Assembly: GCA_050998755.1 (NCBI GenBank)
Contig: JBPCPW010000021.1
Coordinates: 1-27,827, forward strand
Length of the DNA: 27,827 nucleotides
Direction of reading: 5' to 3'
Origin: JAXDLW01 sp050998755
Lineage (GTDB): Bacteria > Chloroflexota > Dormibacteria > DASZGP01
This document shows, one piece after another, positions 6,620-13,121 of the stretch. How positions within the stretch are numbered: position 1 is the first letter of the stretch; each line of letters starts with the position of its first letter. The notes beneath the pieces were generated by a model. It was not told the origin of the DNA, did not search any database, and saw only the letters and a list, made by a program, of their open reading frames with translations. The translations under genes were made by a program, and so were the position numbers.

Positions 6620-8302
6620 ATGGCGCAGGTCGCGTCACAACAAAGCCTTGTCGAGTTGCTTGGGCAGCTGGGCGGGATGCTCACATCCTCCCTCAACCTC
6701 AAGGAGAACATCGACTTCATGCTGCAGGCCACCAGCCGGATGGTCACCTTCGACGCGGCCAGCGTTTTCCTCCTCACGGATGACGGCGGCGAGTTGCAGG
6801 CGATCGCCACCTACCCCTTCTCCGACCAGGTCAACAGGATCGCCCGCTTCAAGCTGGGGGAGGGTATCGTCGGCTGGACTGTCCAGAGCAACGAGATGGT
6901 CAACATCCCGGACGCCCTCCAGGACCCGCGCTTCAAGATCGTGGACCCCGCGCGGGCGCCGCGCTCCATGCTCCTGATCCCCCTGAGCTCCCCTCAGCGG
7001 GTTATCGGCGCCATGACCATGGCCCGGCGCCAGGTCCAACCCTTCACCGACGTGGAGGCTGCCCTCGTCCGAGTGATCATCAACCAGTCGGCGATCAGCA
7101 TCGAGAACGCGCGGCAGTACCAGGAGATGCAGGGGCAGCTCGGCCGGATCGAGGAGTTGAACGCCAACCTTGAGGACGCCAACGTCCAGATCAAGGAGGT
7201 CAGCCGCCTCAAGAGCGAGTTCCTGGCCAACATGAGCCACGAGCTGCGCACCCCCCTGAACTCGATCCTGGGATTCAGCGAGATCCTCAAGGACAATCTC
7301 GCCGGCGTCCTCACCGAGGAGCAGCGCGTGGAGTCCCTGGAGGCCATCCACGCCTCCGGTGAGCACCTTCTGCAGCTGATCAACGACGTCCTCGACATGT
7401 CCAAGATCGAGGCCGGCCGGATGGACCTCGTGCTCGAGGAATTCGTGGTCGAATCGGCCTTCCGGGAGGTGCTGACCGTGGTCAAGTCCCTTGCCGGCAA
7501 GAAGGGGATCGAGCTCACCGTCGCCGTCGAGCCAGAGGACCTCGCCATCTACGCGGATAAGGGCAAGGTCAAGCAGATCCTTTACAACCTGCTCTCCAAC
7601 GCCATCAAGTTCACCCCGGAGGCCGGGTCGATCGCGGTCGAGGCCAAGCTGCGCAACCAGGCCCAGGACGTGATCGTGACGGTCACCGACACCGGGGTCG
7701 GGATCCCCGCGGAGCACATCGACAAGATCTGGGGCGAGTTCTACATGATTCAAGGCGAGCATCAGAAGCAGAAGGGCACCGGCCTCGGCCTGGCCCTTGT
7801 CAAGCGCCTGGTTGAGCTGCACGGGGGCACGATCACCGTCACCAGCAAGGACGGCAAGGGCTCCACCTTCACCTTCACCGTTCCCCTCCAGGCGGGACAG
7901 GCCAGGGAGGACGGCGACCAGCTGGCCAACCTGGTCCTGATCGTCGAGGACAACCCCAGCAACCTCGAGCTCGCCAAGCTGGTGCTGGTCGGAGGCGGTT
8001 TCCGGGTGGAATCGGCGGTAGACGGCCAGGAGGGCCTTCTCAAGGCCAAGGAATTGAAGCCGGCACTGATCCTGATGGATATCCAGCTCCCGGGCGGCAT
8101 GGACGGCCTGGCCGCGACGCGCGCGCTCAAGGCGGACCCGGAGACCGCGGACATCAAAGTGGTAGCGATGACCGCCAACGCCATGAAGGGAGCCAAGGAG
8201 GAGGCCCTGCAGGCCGGCTGCGTGGGCTACATTACCAAGCCGATCGACGTGCGCCGCTTTGTGCGCGACGTCACCGAGTACCTCCGGCAGCCCGTAACCT
8301 AA
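6620..8302 (+). CDS. Soluble GAF-containing hybrid histidine kinase with C-terminal receiver
   Basis: The protein has 560 residues. The GAF domain spans about 25-165 (FDAASVFLL, LGEGIVGW and IPLSSPQRVIGAM landmarks), with a coiled-coil linker at 168-195. HisKA follows with phospho-accepting His207 in MSHELRTPLN. The HATPase domain has the N box at Asn327 (NLLSNAIKF), G1 DTGVGIP (357-363) and G2 GTGLGLA (386-392). A receiver domain occupies about 437-555 with acidic Glu443/Asp444, phospho-acceptor Asp487 (LMDIQLPGG) and Lys540. There are no membrane segments, so it senses a cytoplasmic ligand, redox state or partner. The frame is open further upstream to 6452, but that part overlaps radC. ATG 6620 is supported by the -10 box 7 nt before it. 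It is followed 7 nt later by a response regulator, its likely partner. Confidence 0.93.
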   Translation: MAQVASQQSLVELLGQLGGMLTSSLNLKENIDFMLQATSRMVTFDAASVFLLTDDGGELQAIATYPFSDQVNRIARFKLGEGIVGWTVQSNEMVNIPDALQDPRFKIVDPARAPRSMLLIPLSSPQRVIGAMTMARRQVQPFTDVEAALVRVIINQSAISIENARQYQEMQGQLGRIEELNANLEDANVQIKEVSRLKSEFLANMSHELRTPLNSILGFSEILKDNLAGVLTEEQRVESLEAIHASGEHLLQLINDVLDMSKIEAGRMDLVLEEFVVESAFREVLTVVKSLAGKKGIELTVAVEPEDLAIYADKGKVKQILYNLLSNAIKFTPEAGSIAVEAKLRNQAQDVIVTVTDTGVGIPAEHIDKIWGEFYMIQGEHQKQKGTGLGLALVKRLVELHGGTITVTSKDGKGSTFTFTVPLQAGQAREDGDQLANLVLIVEDNPSNLELAKLVLVGGGFRVESAVDGQEGLLKAKELKPALILMDIQLPGGMDGLAATRALKADPETADIKVVAMTANAMKGAKEEALQAGCVGYITKPIDVRRFVRDVTEYLRQPVT

Positions 8303-8309
8303 ACCCTCT

Positions 8310-9011
8310 TTGCCCGGCACCAAGAAGATCCTCATCATCGAAGACGACGCGCAGGCCCGTCAGGTCCTGCGTATGTCGCTGCAGCCCCAGAACTACGAGA
8401 TGCTCGAGGCGACGACCGGCGACGAGGGGCTGGACAAAGCGCGCTCCGAGAACCCGGACCTGATCCTTTTGGACATCAACATGCCAGGGCTGTCCGGGCT
8501 CGACGTGTGCCGCAAACTGCGAGCCGACGGCTCGCTGGTCCCAATCATCATGCTCACCGCCAAGAGCGACACGATTGACAAGGTGGTGGGGCTGGAGGTC
8601 GGCGCCGACGACTATGTCACCAAGCCGTTCGAGGTGCGGGAGCTGATGGCGCGGATTGGCGCCCATCTGCGGCGGTCTGAATCCGTGGCCGAGGTCGTGC
8701 CGGCCTCCAACCGCCGGGAGTACCCCGGGCTGGCGCTGGACATCAGCCGGCGGCAGGTATGGCGCGACGGCAAGGAGATCAATCTCACCGTCACCGAGTT
8801 CAACGTCCTGGCCCTTCTCACCAACCGGCCGGGCCATGTCTTCAGCCGTTCCGACCTCCTTCGCGAGGTCTGGGGCTACGAGGTGGACATCGAGACGCGC
8901 ACCGTTGACGCCCACGTCTACAGGCTTCGCAAGAAGATCGAGGTGGACTCCGAACGCCCCCGGTACGTGCACAGCGTCCCGGGGGTGGGGTATCGCTTCA
9001 GCGTCGATTGA
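8310..9011 (+). CDS. OmpR/PhoB-family response regulator
   Basis: This 233-residue regulator has a receiver domain (1-122) with Glu11/Asp12, phospho-acceptor Asp55 (LILLDINMPG), a Thr in LTAKS and Lys105. A winged-helix DNA-binding domain spans about 135-232, with landmarks LTVTEFNVLALL, RSDLLREVWGY, RTVDAHVYRLRKKIE and VPGVGYRF. The start is TTG at 8310: the next in-frame Met is at residue 22, inside the receiver, so TTG is required for a complete first strand. It lies 7 nt after the hybrid kinase, and the two form a two-component pair. Because the kinase already has a receiver, this regulator may receive phosphate directly from the HisKA domain or by competition with it. Its target genes are not evident. 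Confidence 0.93.
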   Translation: MPGTKKILIIEDDAQARQVLRMSLQPQNYEMLEATTGDEGLDKARSENPDLILLDINMPGLSGLDVCRKLRADGSLVPIIMLTAKSDTIDKVVGLEVGADDYVTKPFEVRELMARIGAHLRRSESVAEVVPASNRREYPGLALDISRRQVWRDGKEINLTVTEFNVLALLTNRPGHVFSRSDLLREVWGYEVDIETRTVDAHVYRLRKKIEVDSERPRYVHSVPGVGYRFSVD

Positions 9012-9073
9012 GGTGCGGGAAACCCACCTGGTCTGTGATCCATACCCGTATACGTCGTCGTAGCTCTGTATGG

Positions 9074-9448
9074 ATGCAGATCGAAGATACCGTCCGGGCC
9101 ATCCGCGCTGCCGAGGCCGAGCGGCTGCGCCGCATCGCGGCCCAACGTCGGCGCGAACTGCCAGTGGTTCGTCTGGACGCAATCCTCGAGGAACTGGAGA
9201 GAATGCACCTCCGCGGCAACATCAAAGTCTCCGTGGAGATGATGGGTCGAATCGAGAGGTATCTGGCGGAAGTCCCCGCCGAACTGCGACACGAATTTCC
9301 GTTGCGCACGACCATCACTCGCGTGATGGACAACCTCTACCTGATCCTGGATCGCCTGCTGTCTCGCAAGGATGTCAGTCGGGAACACTTCCGCCGCCTG
9401 GACCAGGACACCGACGAGCGCAGCCGGGACGACTACTCCGCCGCCTAA
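9074..9448 (+). CDS. Small helical protein of unknown function
   Basis: The protein has 124 residues, is rich in Arg, Glu and Leu, and is predicted to be mostly helical. Heptad-like stretches occur (AILEELERMHLRG, MGRIERYLAEVP, NLYLILDRLLSRKD). I do not recognise the family. ATG 9074 gives a clean start; a TATACG box at 9049-9054 could drive it with a short leader. The frame stays open back to a TTG at 9008 that overlaps the response-regulator stop (TTGA), so a coupled, 22-residue-longer form is possible. The added segment (Arg-, Trp- and Cys-containing) looks less protein-like. Its position after the two-component pair suggests an accessory role, for example binding the kinase coiled coil, but this is a guess. 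Confidence 0.65.
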   Translation: MQIEDTVRAIRAAEAERLRRIAAQRRRELPVVRLDAILEELERMHLRGNIKVSVEMMGRIERYLAEVPAELRHEFPLRTTITRVMDNLYLILDRLLSRKDVSREHFRRLDQDTDERSRDDYSAA

Positions 9449-9456
9449 AACTCTGC

Positions 9457-9597
9457 TAGCGGTGCGCTGAGGGCGCGGCTGGGAAGGAGCGACCGAGGAG
9501 GGAGCGGAGCGTACACGAAGTACGCGAGCACCCCCCGCAGGGGCGCGCAAGCGCCGAATCGCGACGCCCCCAGGCGCGTCCTCAGTAGCGCCGCCTA
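9457..9597. repeat. Structured inverted-repeat intergenic element between convergent genes
   Basis: The ends are imperfect inverted repeats of about 21-23 bp (9457-9477 and 9575-9597), each with a TAG(C/G) edge and a core CTGAGG(G/A)CGCG. Inside are a perfect hairpin GCGTAC-ACGAA-GTACGC (9509-9525), a CCCC-GCA-GGGG stem (9533-9543) and an alternative GGCGC-GCAA-GCGCC stem (9542-9555) closed by a GNRA-type loop. The right arm includes the glutamate dehydrogenase stop codon. It may be a bidirectional terminator or a member of a dispersed MITE/REP-like family. No T-run is present. Confidence 0.6.
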
Positions 9598-10845
9598 GGG
9601 GTAGATGCCGCGGACCAGGGTGGCCTGCGCCACCTTGTCCAGGGCCAGGCTGTAGGCCGCGTCGCGGAGGGTCCCCCCGCTTTTTTCTGCGACCCCCCAG
9701 ACGGTCTCAAAGGCGCGGTGCATCAGGTTCTCGAGGCGCCGGTTGATCTCTCCCTCCTCCCAGAAGAATGCCTGGAGGTCCTGGACCCACTCGAAATAGG
9801 ACACCACCACCCCGCCGGCATTGGCCAGGATGTCGGGAACCAGGAGGATGTTCCGCTGCTTGAGCACGAGGTCCGCGTCGGGCGCCGTGGGGCCGTTGGC
9901 GCCCTCGACGACCAGCCTGCACTTTGCCTCGCGGGCGATCGGCACCGTGATCACTCCCTCCAGGGCCGCGGGGACCAGGACGGTCGCATCCCCGGTCAGC
10001 AGTTCGGCGTTGCTCACGGGAACGCTGCCTGGGTAGCCGACGACCGAGCGGTGATCGCCAACCCAATTCTGGACGTCGACGATGTCAAAGCCCGCACCGG
10101 CGGGGTCCCAGATGGCGCCGTGGACGTCGCTCAGTCCGATCACCCGGCACCCTGCGCGGGCCAGCAGGAGAGCCGAGATCGAGCCCACGTTGCCGAACCC
10201 CTGCACGGCCACAGTGGCGTCTGGGGGAGCGACTTCCAACTTGGCCAGCGCCTGGACGGTGACCGCGGCCACGCCGCGCCCGGTGGCTTCCGCCCGTCCC
10301 AGCGACCCCCCCACGGACACCGGCTTGCCGGTGACCACCGCCGGCATCGAGTAGCCGGCGTGCATCGACATTGTGTCCATGTACCAGGCCATGATCTTGG
10401 CGTTGGTCCCAACGTCGGGGGCCGGGATATCGCTGTGCGGGCCCACAAGGATGGAAATCTCGGTGGCAAATCGACGGGTCAGGTTCTCCAGTTCGTTGTC
10501 GGACAGCGTCTCGGGGGCCACCACCACGCCCCCCTTGGCCCCCCCGTACGGGATGCCCATCAGGGCTGTCTTCCAGCTCATCCACATGGCCAGGGCGCGG
10601 ACCTCGTCGAGGGTCACCCCGGGGTGGTACCGCAGGCCGCCCTTGGCCGGGCCGCGGGTGATGTTGTGCTGCACGCGGTACCCGGTGAACACCCGCACTC
10701 CGCCGCTATCCATGCGCACCGGGAAGTTCACGATCAGTTCCCGCTGCGGCACTCGCAGCACCTCGCGCATCGAGGGGTCCAGGCCCATCGCCTCCGCCGC
10801 GGCATCAAACTGCTGCTGGGCAACGTCGAAGGCGCTGATGGTCAT
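9595..10845 (-). CDS. gdhA: Glu/Leu/Phe/Val-family glutamate dehydrogenase
   Basis: The protein has 416 residues, the usual length of hexameric bacterial/archaeal GDH of the NAD(P)-dependent ELFV family. It interconverts glutamate with 2-oxoglutarate plus ammonia. Substrate-site lysines lie in GPAKGGLRYHP (Lys68), MSWKTAL (Lys92) and the catalytic PYGGAKGG (Lys104); Asp144 lies in PAPDVGTN. The Rossmann fingerprint is VQGFGNVG, and the C-terminal NANGP(T)-like segment is VEGANGPTAPDAD. The frame runs on upstream to 11277, but ATG 10845 is the real start: it lies 9 nt after the -10 box of a strong promoter and the extension is antisense to two other genes. It is transcribed divergently from the 60-residue gene. 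Cofactor preference cannot be decided by eye. Confidence 0.95.
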   Translation of the reverse strand: MTISAFDVAQQQFDAAAEAMGLDPSMREVLRVPQRELIVNFPVRMDSGGVRVFTGYRVQHNITRGPAKGGLRYHPGVTLDEVRALAMWMSWKTALMGIPYGGAKGGVVVAPETLSDNELENLTRRFATEISILVGPHSDIPAPDVGTNAKIMAWYMDTMSMHAGYSMPAVVTGKPVSVGGSLGRAEATGRGVAAVTVQALAKLEVAPPDATVAVQGFGNVGSISALLLARAGCRVIGLSDVHGAIWDPAGAGFDIVDVQNWVGDHRSVVGYPGSVPVSNAELLTGDATVLVPAALEGVITVPIAREAKCRLVVEGANGPTAPDADLVLKQRNILLVPDILANAGGVVVSYFEWVQDLQAFFWEEGEINRRLENLMHRAFETVWGVAEKSGGTLRDAAYSLALDKVAQATLVRGIYP

Positions 10846-10854
10846 CTTGGGGGG

Positions 10855-10883
10855 ACTGTAGGCCCGTGGCCGCGCCGGGTCAA
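10855..10883 (-). promoter_or_regulatory. Promoter of the glutamate dehydrogenase gene
   Basis: On the minus strand TTGACC (10878-10883), a 17-bp spacer and TACAGT (10855-10860) form a near-consensus sigma-70-type promoter. The ATG follows 9 nt after the -10 box, so the leader should be 0-3 nt. No Shine-Dalgarno is present. Confidence 0.75.
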
Positions 10884-10894
10884 GCGGAAGGGGC

Positions 10895-10900
10895 CATACT
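10895..10900 (+). promoter_or_regulatory. Putative -10 box of the 60-residue protein gene (leaderless)
   Basis: CATACT ends 8 nt before the GTG at 10909. Its upstream region overlaps the divergent GDH promoter, so the two promoters share one 63-bp interval and may exclude or co-regulate each other. The -35 region is poor. Confidence 0.45.
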
Positions 10901-10908
10901 TCTGGGCT

Positions 10909-11091
10909 GTGACACTGCTGCGCGTCAGTGATTCGGGACAGGTCTACGACATCGACCTCCCCGACGTAAGAATCACCCCCGACCAGGGCGGCGGTTACTA
11001 CATCCACGGCAAGAGACAGTTTGCCTTCTTCGAGACCAAGGAGGAGGCTGACGAGAAGAAGAAGGAGCTCGACTACCGAGGCGTGTTTTAG
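10909..11091 (+). CDS. 60-residue conserved-looking small protein
   Basis: GTG 10909 opens a 60-residue protein beginning MTLLRVSDSGQVYDIDL and ending in a charged helix (ETKEEADEKKKELDYRG). The middle GGGYYIHGKRQFAFFET reads like a small antiparallel sheet packing on the C-terminal helix. The same frame is open far upstream through antisense GDH sequence, which hides this gene in a naive ORF scan. The -10 box at 10895-10900 and the 3-nt gap to the next gene support the short form. I do not recognise the family. It is probably co-transcribed with the SRPBCC gene. Confidence 0.65.
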   Translation: MTLLRVSDSGQVYDIDLPDVRITPDQGGGYYIHGKRQFAFFETKEEADEKKKELDYRGVF

Positions 11092-11094
11092 GCA

Positions 11095-11634
11095 ATGAGC
11101 AAGGCCACAGTCACCGTAACCGTCAAGGCTACCGTCGAGGCGGCGTTCGATTTTGTCGCCGAGCCCAGCAACACGCCGCGGTTTATGAACGGAATCACCC
11201 GCTATGAGCCGATCGGCGACCAGAGCCGCGGCAAGGGGGCCCGGTTCGACTCGCGCGCGGTGGTTGCCGGCAAGCATTTCGACGTCGAGCTGGAGGTCAC
11301 CGGCTGGAAGGACAACGAGCGGATGGTGGCGACCTCGCGCAAGGGTCCCAAGACCCAGGGCACGTGGAGCTTTGAGGAGTTCGACGACGGCACCACCGAT
11401 GTCACCCTGATCTACGAGTACGAGCTGCCGATGATCTTCAAGTTCGTGCCCGGCGTCAACGGGATCATTGAGGGAAACCTCGAGAAGTCCCTGCAGAAGC
11501 TCAAGCGCCTGCTCGAGGCAGAGCCCGCGAAGCCGCGTCCCGTGGCCAGGAAGGCGACGGTGAAGTCGGCTGCCAAGGCCGCCCCCAAGGCGGTCACAAA
11601 GAGCGCTCCCAGGAAGGCTGCAAAGAAGGCCTAG
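11095..11634 (+). CDS. SRPBCC (START/polyketide-cyclase-like) protein with histone-H1-like Lys/Ala tail
   Basis: The protein has 179 residues. Residues 1-140 fit the SRPBCC ligand-binding fold: an N-terminal strand VTVTVKATVEAAFDFVAEPSNTP (shown here only as a landmark of the fold start), the RYEPIGDQSRGKGARF region, WSFEEFDDGTTDVTLIYEYEL and a long C-terminal helix. Such proteins bind hydrophobic ligands or act as cyclase/dehydratase-like enzymes. Residues 142-179 are different: Lys/Ala/Pro repeats (ARKATVKSAAKAAPKA and similar) that resemble histone-H1-like or HU-extension tails, which bind nucleic acid or polyanions. The start is 3 nt after the preceding stop. The pairing of a ligand-binding fold with such a tail is unusual. 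Confidence 0.85.
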   Translation: MSKATVTVTVKATVEAAFDFVAEPSNTPRFMNGITRYEPIGDQSRGKGARFDSRAVVAGKHFDVELEVTGWKDNERMVATSRKGPKTQGTWSFEEFDDGTTDVTLIYEYELPMIFKFVPGVNGIIEGNLEKSLQKLKRLLEAEPAKPRPVARKATVKSAAKAAPKAVTKSAPRKAAKKA

Positions 11635-11651
11635 CAGGGGCCGGGCGGCTT

Positions 11652-11680
11652 TTGACTTTGGCTTCCGCGCCCACCTATCC
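11652..11680 (+). promoter_or_regulatory. Promoter of the SCP2-domain gene
   Basis: TTGACT (11652-11657) and CTATCC (11675-11680) are separated by 17 bp, giving a leader of about 34 nt. Unlike the leaderless genes nearby, this one has a strong Shine-Dalgarno, GAGGAGG at 11707-11713, 7 nt before the GTG at 11721. Confidence 0.5.
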
Positions 11681-11720
11681 TCCCGGGGTGACGGAACTGT
11701 CAGTTTGAGGAGGATCCCGC

Positions 11721-12047
11721 GTGGCTGAAACGGTCGATGAGGTCTTTACCGAGATGGAAGGCCGTCTCAAGGACAACCCTGACAAGACCAAGGGGATGAA
11801 CGCGATCTACCAGTTCGACCTCACCGGCGACGGCGGCGGCGAGCGCTGGGTGAAGCTGGCAGACGGCGCCGGCGAGATGGGGACCGGCCAGGCCGAGAAC
11901 CCCAACATCACGATCACCATGGCGGCCACGGACTTCATGGACCTCGTCTCCGGCAAGCTCGACGGCACCATGGCCTTCATGAGCGGCAAGCTCAAGGTCA
12001 AGGGTGACATGGGGCTGGCCATGAAGCTCCAGCAGGTCCTGCGCTAG
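11721..12047 (+). CDS. SCP2 sterol-carrier-domain protein
   Basis: The protein has 108 residues, essentially one SCP2 domain. Landmarks are an early FTEMEGRL helix, YQFDLTGDGGGERWVKLADG strands, then NPNITITMAATDFMDLVSGKLDGTMAFMSGKLKVKGD, read as the typical DFxxLxxGKLxxxxAFMxGKLKxxGD pattern, and a final helix. SCP2 domains hold fatty acids, acyl-CoAs or sterol-like lipids in a hydrophobic tunnel. The GTG start is fixed by the GAGGAGG Shine-Dalgarno 7 nt upstream. The gene leads a run of acyl-CoA enzymes, so a role in presenting lipid substrate is likely. A strong hairpin follows 24 nt after the stop, so it may be transcribed separately from the dehydratase genes. Confidence 0.92.
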   Translation: MAETVDEVFTEMEGRLKDNPDKTKGMNAIYQFDLTGDGGGERWVKLADGAGEMGTGQAENPNITITMAATDFMDLVSGKLDGTMAFMSGKLKVKGDMGLAMKLQQVLR

Positions 12048-12070
12048 ACGGCCACGGTGCATCCCGCTGC

Positions 12071-12088
12071 GACGCCGGGGCCGGCGTC
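12071..12088 (+). terminator. GC-rich palindrome after the SCP2 gene (possible terminator)
   Basis: GACGCCGG-GG-CCGGCGTC is a perfect 8-bp stem-loop 24 nt after the SCP2 stop. The following bases (gtctcttgcgtt) are only weakly T-rich, so termination would be of the high-GC type without a full T-run. Confidence 0.45.
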
Positions 12089-12100
12089 GTCTCTTGCGTT

Positions 12101-12132
12101 CCTCGCTCACGCACTGCGGTGCGCTCGCTCCG
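12101..12132. repeat. Short stem-loop with flanking TCGCTC direct repeats, similar to part of the 9457-9597 element
   Basis: CGCAC-TGCG-GTGCG (12110-12123) is flanked by TCGCTC on both sides. Read on the other strand it has the same arrangement (GGAGCG, stem-loop, GAGC) as the 9503-9530 part of the earlier element, with a different but still paired stem. It lies upstream of the HadA-like gene start. Confidence 0.35.
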
Positions 12133-12189
12133 GGACTCAGACCCTTCTTGGCCGCGACGCCGGATCGGGCGCACCGGGGCCGTTTCAAC

Positions 12190-12633
12190 TTGTCTGATCT
12201 CGACGCTCTTCTAAGTCGGAGCATCGAGGCGGTGACGATCACCGTCGACCCTGCCTCGGTGTACGCCTACACGCTGGCTGTCGGTGACCGCAACCCCGCG
12301 TACCCGCAGTCGCCTGACGACGCCCAGGGCAAGATCGCGCCACCGAGTTTTGCCGCGGTGTATGCGCTGGGCGCGGGCTCGCTGAGCCTGATGGCAGCCG
12401 GGATCGACCCATCCCGGCTGATCCATGCCGGGCAGGAGTTCACCTGGGACCGTCCCATCCGGGTGGGGGAGAAGCTCAGCGCCCAGGGGCGCGTGGCCGA
12501 GGTCACGCGCAAGCGCTCGCTGCAATTTGTCAGTGCGGAGGCGGTGGTGACCGACGAGACGGGGGCCCAGGTGTGCCGGTCGCTGGCAACCATCCTGGTC
12601 CTCCCCGACCCAGCCGCAAAGCCGGCGGAATGA
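12190..12633 (+). CDS. MaoC-N/FAS1-like dehydratase domain protein (HadA/HadC-like non-catalytic subunit)
   Basis: Starting at TTG 12190 the protein has 147 residues, the usual HadA length. It has a hotdog fold with landmarks YAYTLAVGDRNPAY, KIAPPSFAAVYAL and IHAGQEFTWDRPIRVGEKL. The catalytic His of the hydratase motif is absent, as in known HadA/HadC subunits, which pair with a catalytic HadB. The frame is open to 12094, but those 32 residues lie in the stem-loop/repeat region and do not look like protein, so TTG 12190 is preferred; no Shine-Dalgarno is visible there. The stop overlaps the next start (ATGA), giving coupled synthesis of the two subunits. The likely reaction is hydration/dehydration of 3-hydroxyacyl/enoyl thioesters. 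Confidence 0.85.
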   Translation: MSDLDALLSRSIEAVTITVDPASVYAYTLAVGDRNPAYPQSPDDAQGKIAPPSFAAVYALGAGSLSLMAAGIDPSRLIHAGQEFTWDRPIRVGEKLSAQGRVAEVTRKRSLQFVSAEAVVTDETGAQVCRSLATILVLPDPAAKPAE

Positions 12634-13037
12634 CTGCCCTGTCTTCGCTGGCGGTGGGAGACGAGGTCCTGGACCTCGAGGTCACCCACACCCTGGCCCA
12701 GATCAAGGCATACGCCGACGCCTCGGGCGACCAGAACCCGATTCACCAGGATGCCGCCGTTGCCAGGTCGGTGGGGCTGCCCGGCGTGATCGCGCACGGC
12801 ATGCTGAATTACGGCCTGTTGTCCCGCGCGGTCACCGACTGGCTCGGTGACCCCGGCCGGCTGCGGCGACTCACCGTGCGCTTCTCCAACATGGTTGAAC
12901 CTGGGGACACCGTGCGCTGCCGGGGCCGGGTGAAGCAGATCGAGGCGGCAACCGGCCGTGCGATCCTCGACGTCTGGATGGAGAACCAGAAGGGCGACAA
13001 GGTGCTGAGCCACGCGGAGGCCGAGATCGGCGCTTAG
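12630..13037 (+). CDS. MaoC-family (R)-hydratase (HadB-like catalytic subunit)
   Basis: The protein has 135 residues with a hotdog fold. The hydratase-2 motif is present: Asp34 and His39 in ASGDQNPIHQD, then GLPGVIAHGML. LTVRFSNMVEPGDTVRCRG forms later strands. The Asp/His pair performs water addition in MaoC (R)-specific enoyl-CoA hydratases and in HadB. ATG 12630 is chosen because it overlaps the preceding stop in ATGA and gives the family's normal N-terminus; the frame is open a little further upstream. With the preceding gene it should form a heterodimer. The following SDR gene could supply the matching 3-hydroxyacyl oxidation/reduction step. Confidence 0.9.
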   Translation: MTALSSLAVGDEVLDLEVTHTLAQIKAYADASGDQNPIHQDAAVARSVGLPGVIAHGMLNYGLLSRAVTDWLGDPGRLRRLTVRFSNMVEPGDTVRCRGRVKQIEAATGRAILDVWMENQKGDKVLSHAEAEIGA

Positions 13038-13047
13038 TGACCCTGTT

Positions 13048-13065
13048 CGCCGGCTTGGGCCGGCG
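13048..13065 (+). terminator. Hairpin after the HadB-like gene
   Basis: CGCCGG-CTTGGG-CCGGCG is a perfect 6-bp stem 10 nt after the stop. A second small stem TGGCC-TGAC-GGCCA (13087-13100) precedes the SDR ribosome site. There is no T-run, so it could attenuate, protect the mRNA or do nothing. Confidence 0.35.
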
Positions 13066-13106
13066 CACTCGAAACCCCAACCCGCATGGCCTGACGGCCA
13101 CACAGT

Positions 13107-13114
13107 AAAAGGAG
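13107..13114 (+). promoter_or_regulatory. Ribosome binding site fixing a TTG start
   Basis: AAAAGGAG lies 7 nt before TTG 13122. It decides this non-ATG start for the SDR gene, since the next in-frame Met lies beyond the glycine-rich nucleotide-binding loop. Confidence 0.75.
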
Positions 13115-13121
13115 TATTGAC

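Noticed and set aside
6635..8338. A 567-residue minus-strand frame opposite the histidine kinase
   Set aside because: It mirrors the codon pattern of the kinase; all kinase motifs are on the plus strand.
9718..11091. A 457-residue plus-strand frame running antisense through gdhA
   Set aside because: Only the last 60 residues after GTG 10909 look like protein; the rest is antisense to a clear glutamate dehydrogenase.
10846..11277. Upstream extension of the gdhA frame to 11277
   Set aside because: It is antisense to the 60-residue and SRPBCC genes, and the promoter at 10855-10883 points to ATG 10845.
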